Assembly (NCBI GenBank): GCA_902762905.1
Contig: CACWQE010000029.1
Coordinates: 1 to 32,937 of the forward strand
Length of the DNA: 32,937 nucleotides
Direction: 5' to 3'
Origin: an uncultured Lachnospiraceae bacterium
GTDB taxonomy: Bacteria > Bacillota > Clostridia > Lachnospirales > Lachnospiraceae
Both the position numbers and the translations under genes were made by a program. The notes beneath the pieces were generated by a model, which was not told where the DNA came from, did not search any database, and saw nothing but the letters and a program-made list of their open reading frames with translations. Below, piece by piece: positions 32,853 to 32,937 of the stretch. The first letter of the stretch is position 1. Each line of letters opens with the position of its first letter.

Positions 32853-32937
32853 AGTAGCAGCACTAAGCAGTGTAACACTATGTCCACTAGGTTCGACAGA
32901 ACCTCACCAAGTGTCCAAGTGTACTTTCGCACTAAGT
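32853..32937. other. non-coding tail with small hairpins
   Basis: No gene is seen to the window end. GGTTC-GACA-GAACC (32890-32903) is a perfect small hairpin. Several AGTGT/ACACT segments around it can pair with one another (for example CACT/AGTG flanks). No T run follows any of them, so a terminator for pheT is not evident inside the window. Confidence 0.4.

Noticed and set aside
32753..32937. Possible tRNA or 5S rRNA in the hairpin-rich tail
   Set aside because: No cloverleaf, no TTCGAATC-type T loop in place, and no acceptor stem pairing; the elements match the left-end repeat instead.
1..32937. CRISPR array, prophage, insertion sequence or defence island
   Set aside because: No regularly spaced repeats, transposase, integrase, phage or nuclease-effector genes were seen; the gene content is ordinary housekeeping and envelope functions.

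Overview
The window reads as a low-GC Firmicutes chromosome, most likely a Lachnospiraceae-type Clostridium relative. The evidence is the T-box control of pheST, a pyrophosphate-type phosphofructokinase, SpoIID-like and SpoVB-like proteins, a GlcT/RAT-controlled IICBA sugar permease, a Firmicutes-style 6S RNA, and AAGGAGG-like ribosome binding sites. No phage, insertion sequence, CRISPR array, tRNA or rRNA was seen. Genus-level assignment is inference.

Layout. (1) 1-1091: a structured intergenic repeat, then a promoter, three small membrane-protein genes and a terminator. (2) 1129-5814: a response regulator, a histidine kinase and a YfhO-family membrane protein in one overlapping operon, with an 11-bp-phased direct repeat upstream. 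(3) 5811-9054: an antiterminator-controlled glucose/GlcNAc-type PTS permease followed by its BglG/GlcT-type antiterminator. (4) 9086-11928: a yybP-ykoY (Mn2+) riboswitch with terminator controlling a P-type cation ATPase. A MarR-type regulator lies convergently and its last codons sit in the ATPase terminator. (5) 12593-15749: a secreted transglutaminase-like protein and an aconitase-family hydratase with its own promoter. (6) 15855-23791: a SpoVB-like flippase, a beta-CASP metallo-hydrolase, a 1265-residue fusion protein (LacI-type sugar-sensor domain, degenerate GGDEF, apparently intact EAL, C-terminal coil repeats) and a small alarmone synthetase. (7) 23834-25402: minus-strand PPi-phosphofructokinase, back to back with 6S RNA. 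(8) 25578-32750: a SpoIID-domain protein, a YihY-family membrane protein, then the T-box leader with pheS and pheT. A highly structured untranslated element separates pheS from pheT. (9) 32753-32937: a second, inverted copy of the repeat seen at the left end, plus further hairpins.

The strongest candidates for something undescribed are three. The first is the LacI/GGDEF/EAL/beta-helix-like fusion at 19240-23037, which looks like a cytoplasmic sugar-responsive c-di-GMP phosphodiesterase carrying a coil-repeat tail of a kind normally found outside the cell. The second is the folded element between pheS and pheT. The third is the pair of homologous, inverted ~100-126-nt intergenic elements at the window ends.

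RNA-level control is unusually dense here: a RAT antiterminator, a metal riboswitch, a T-box, a 6S RNA and at least two unexplained structured elements. All database-dependent names (families, riboswitch class, 6S) come from recognised motifs read by eye and were not confirmed by a search.
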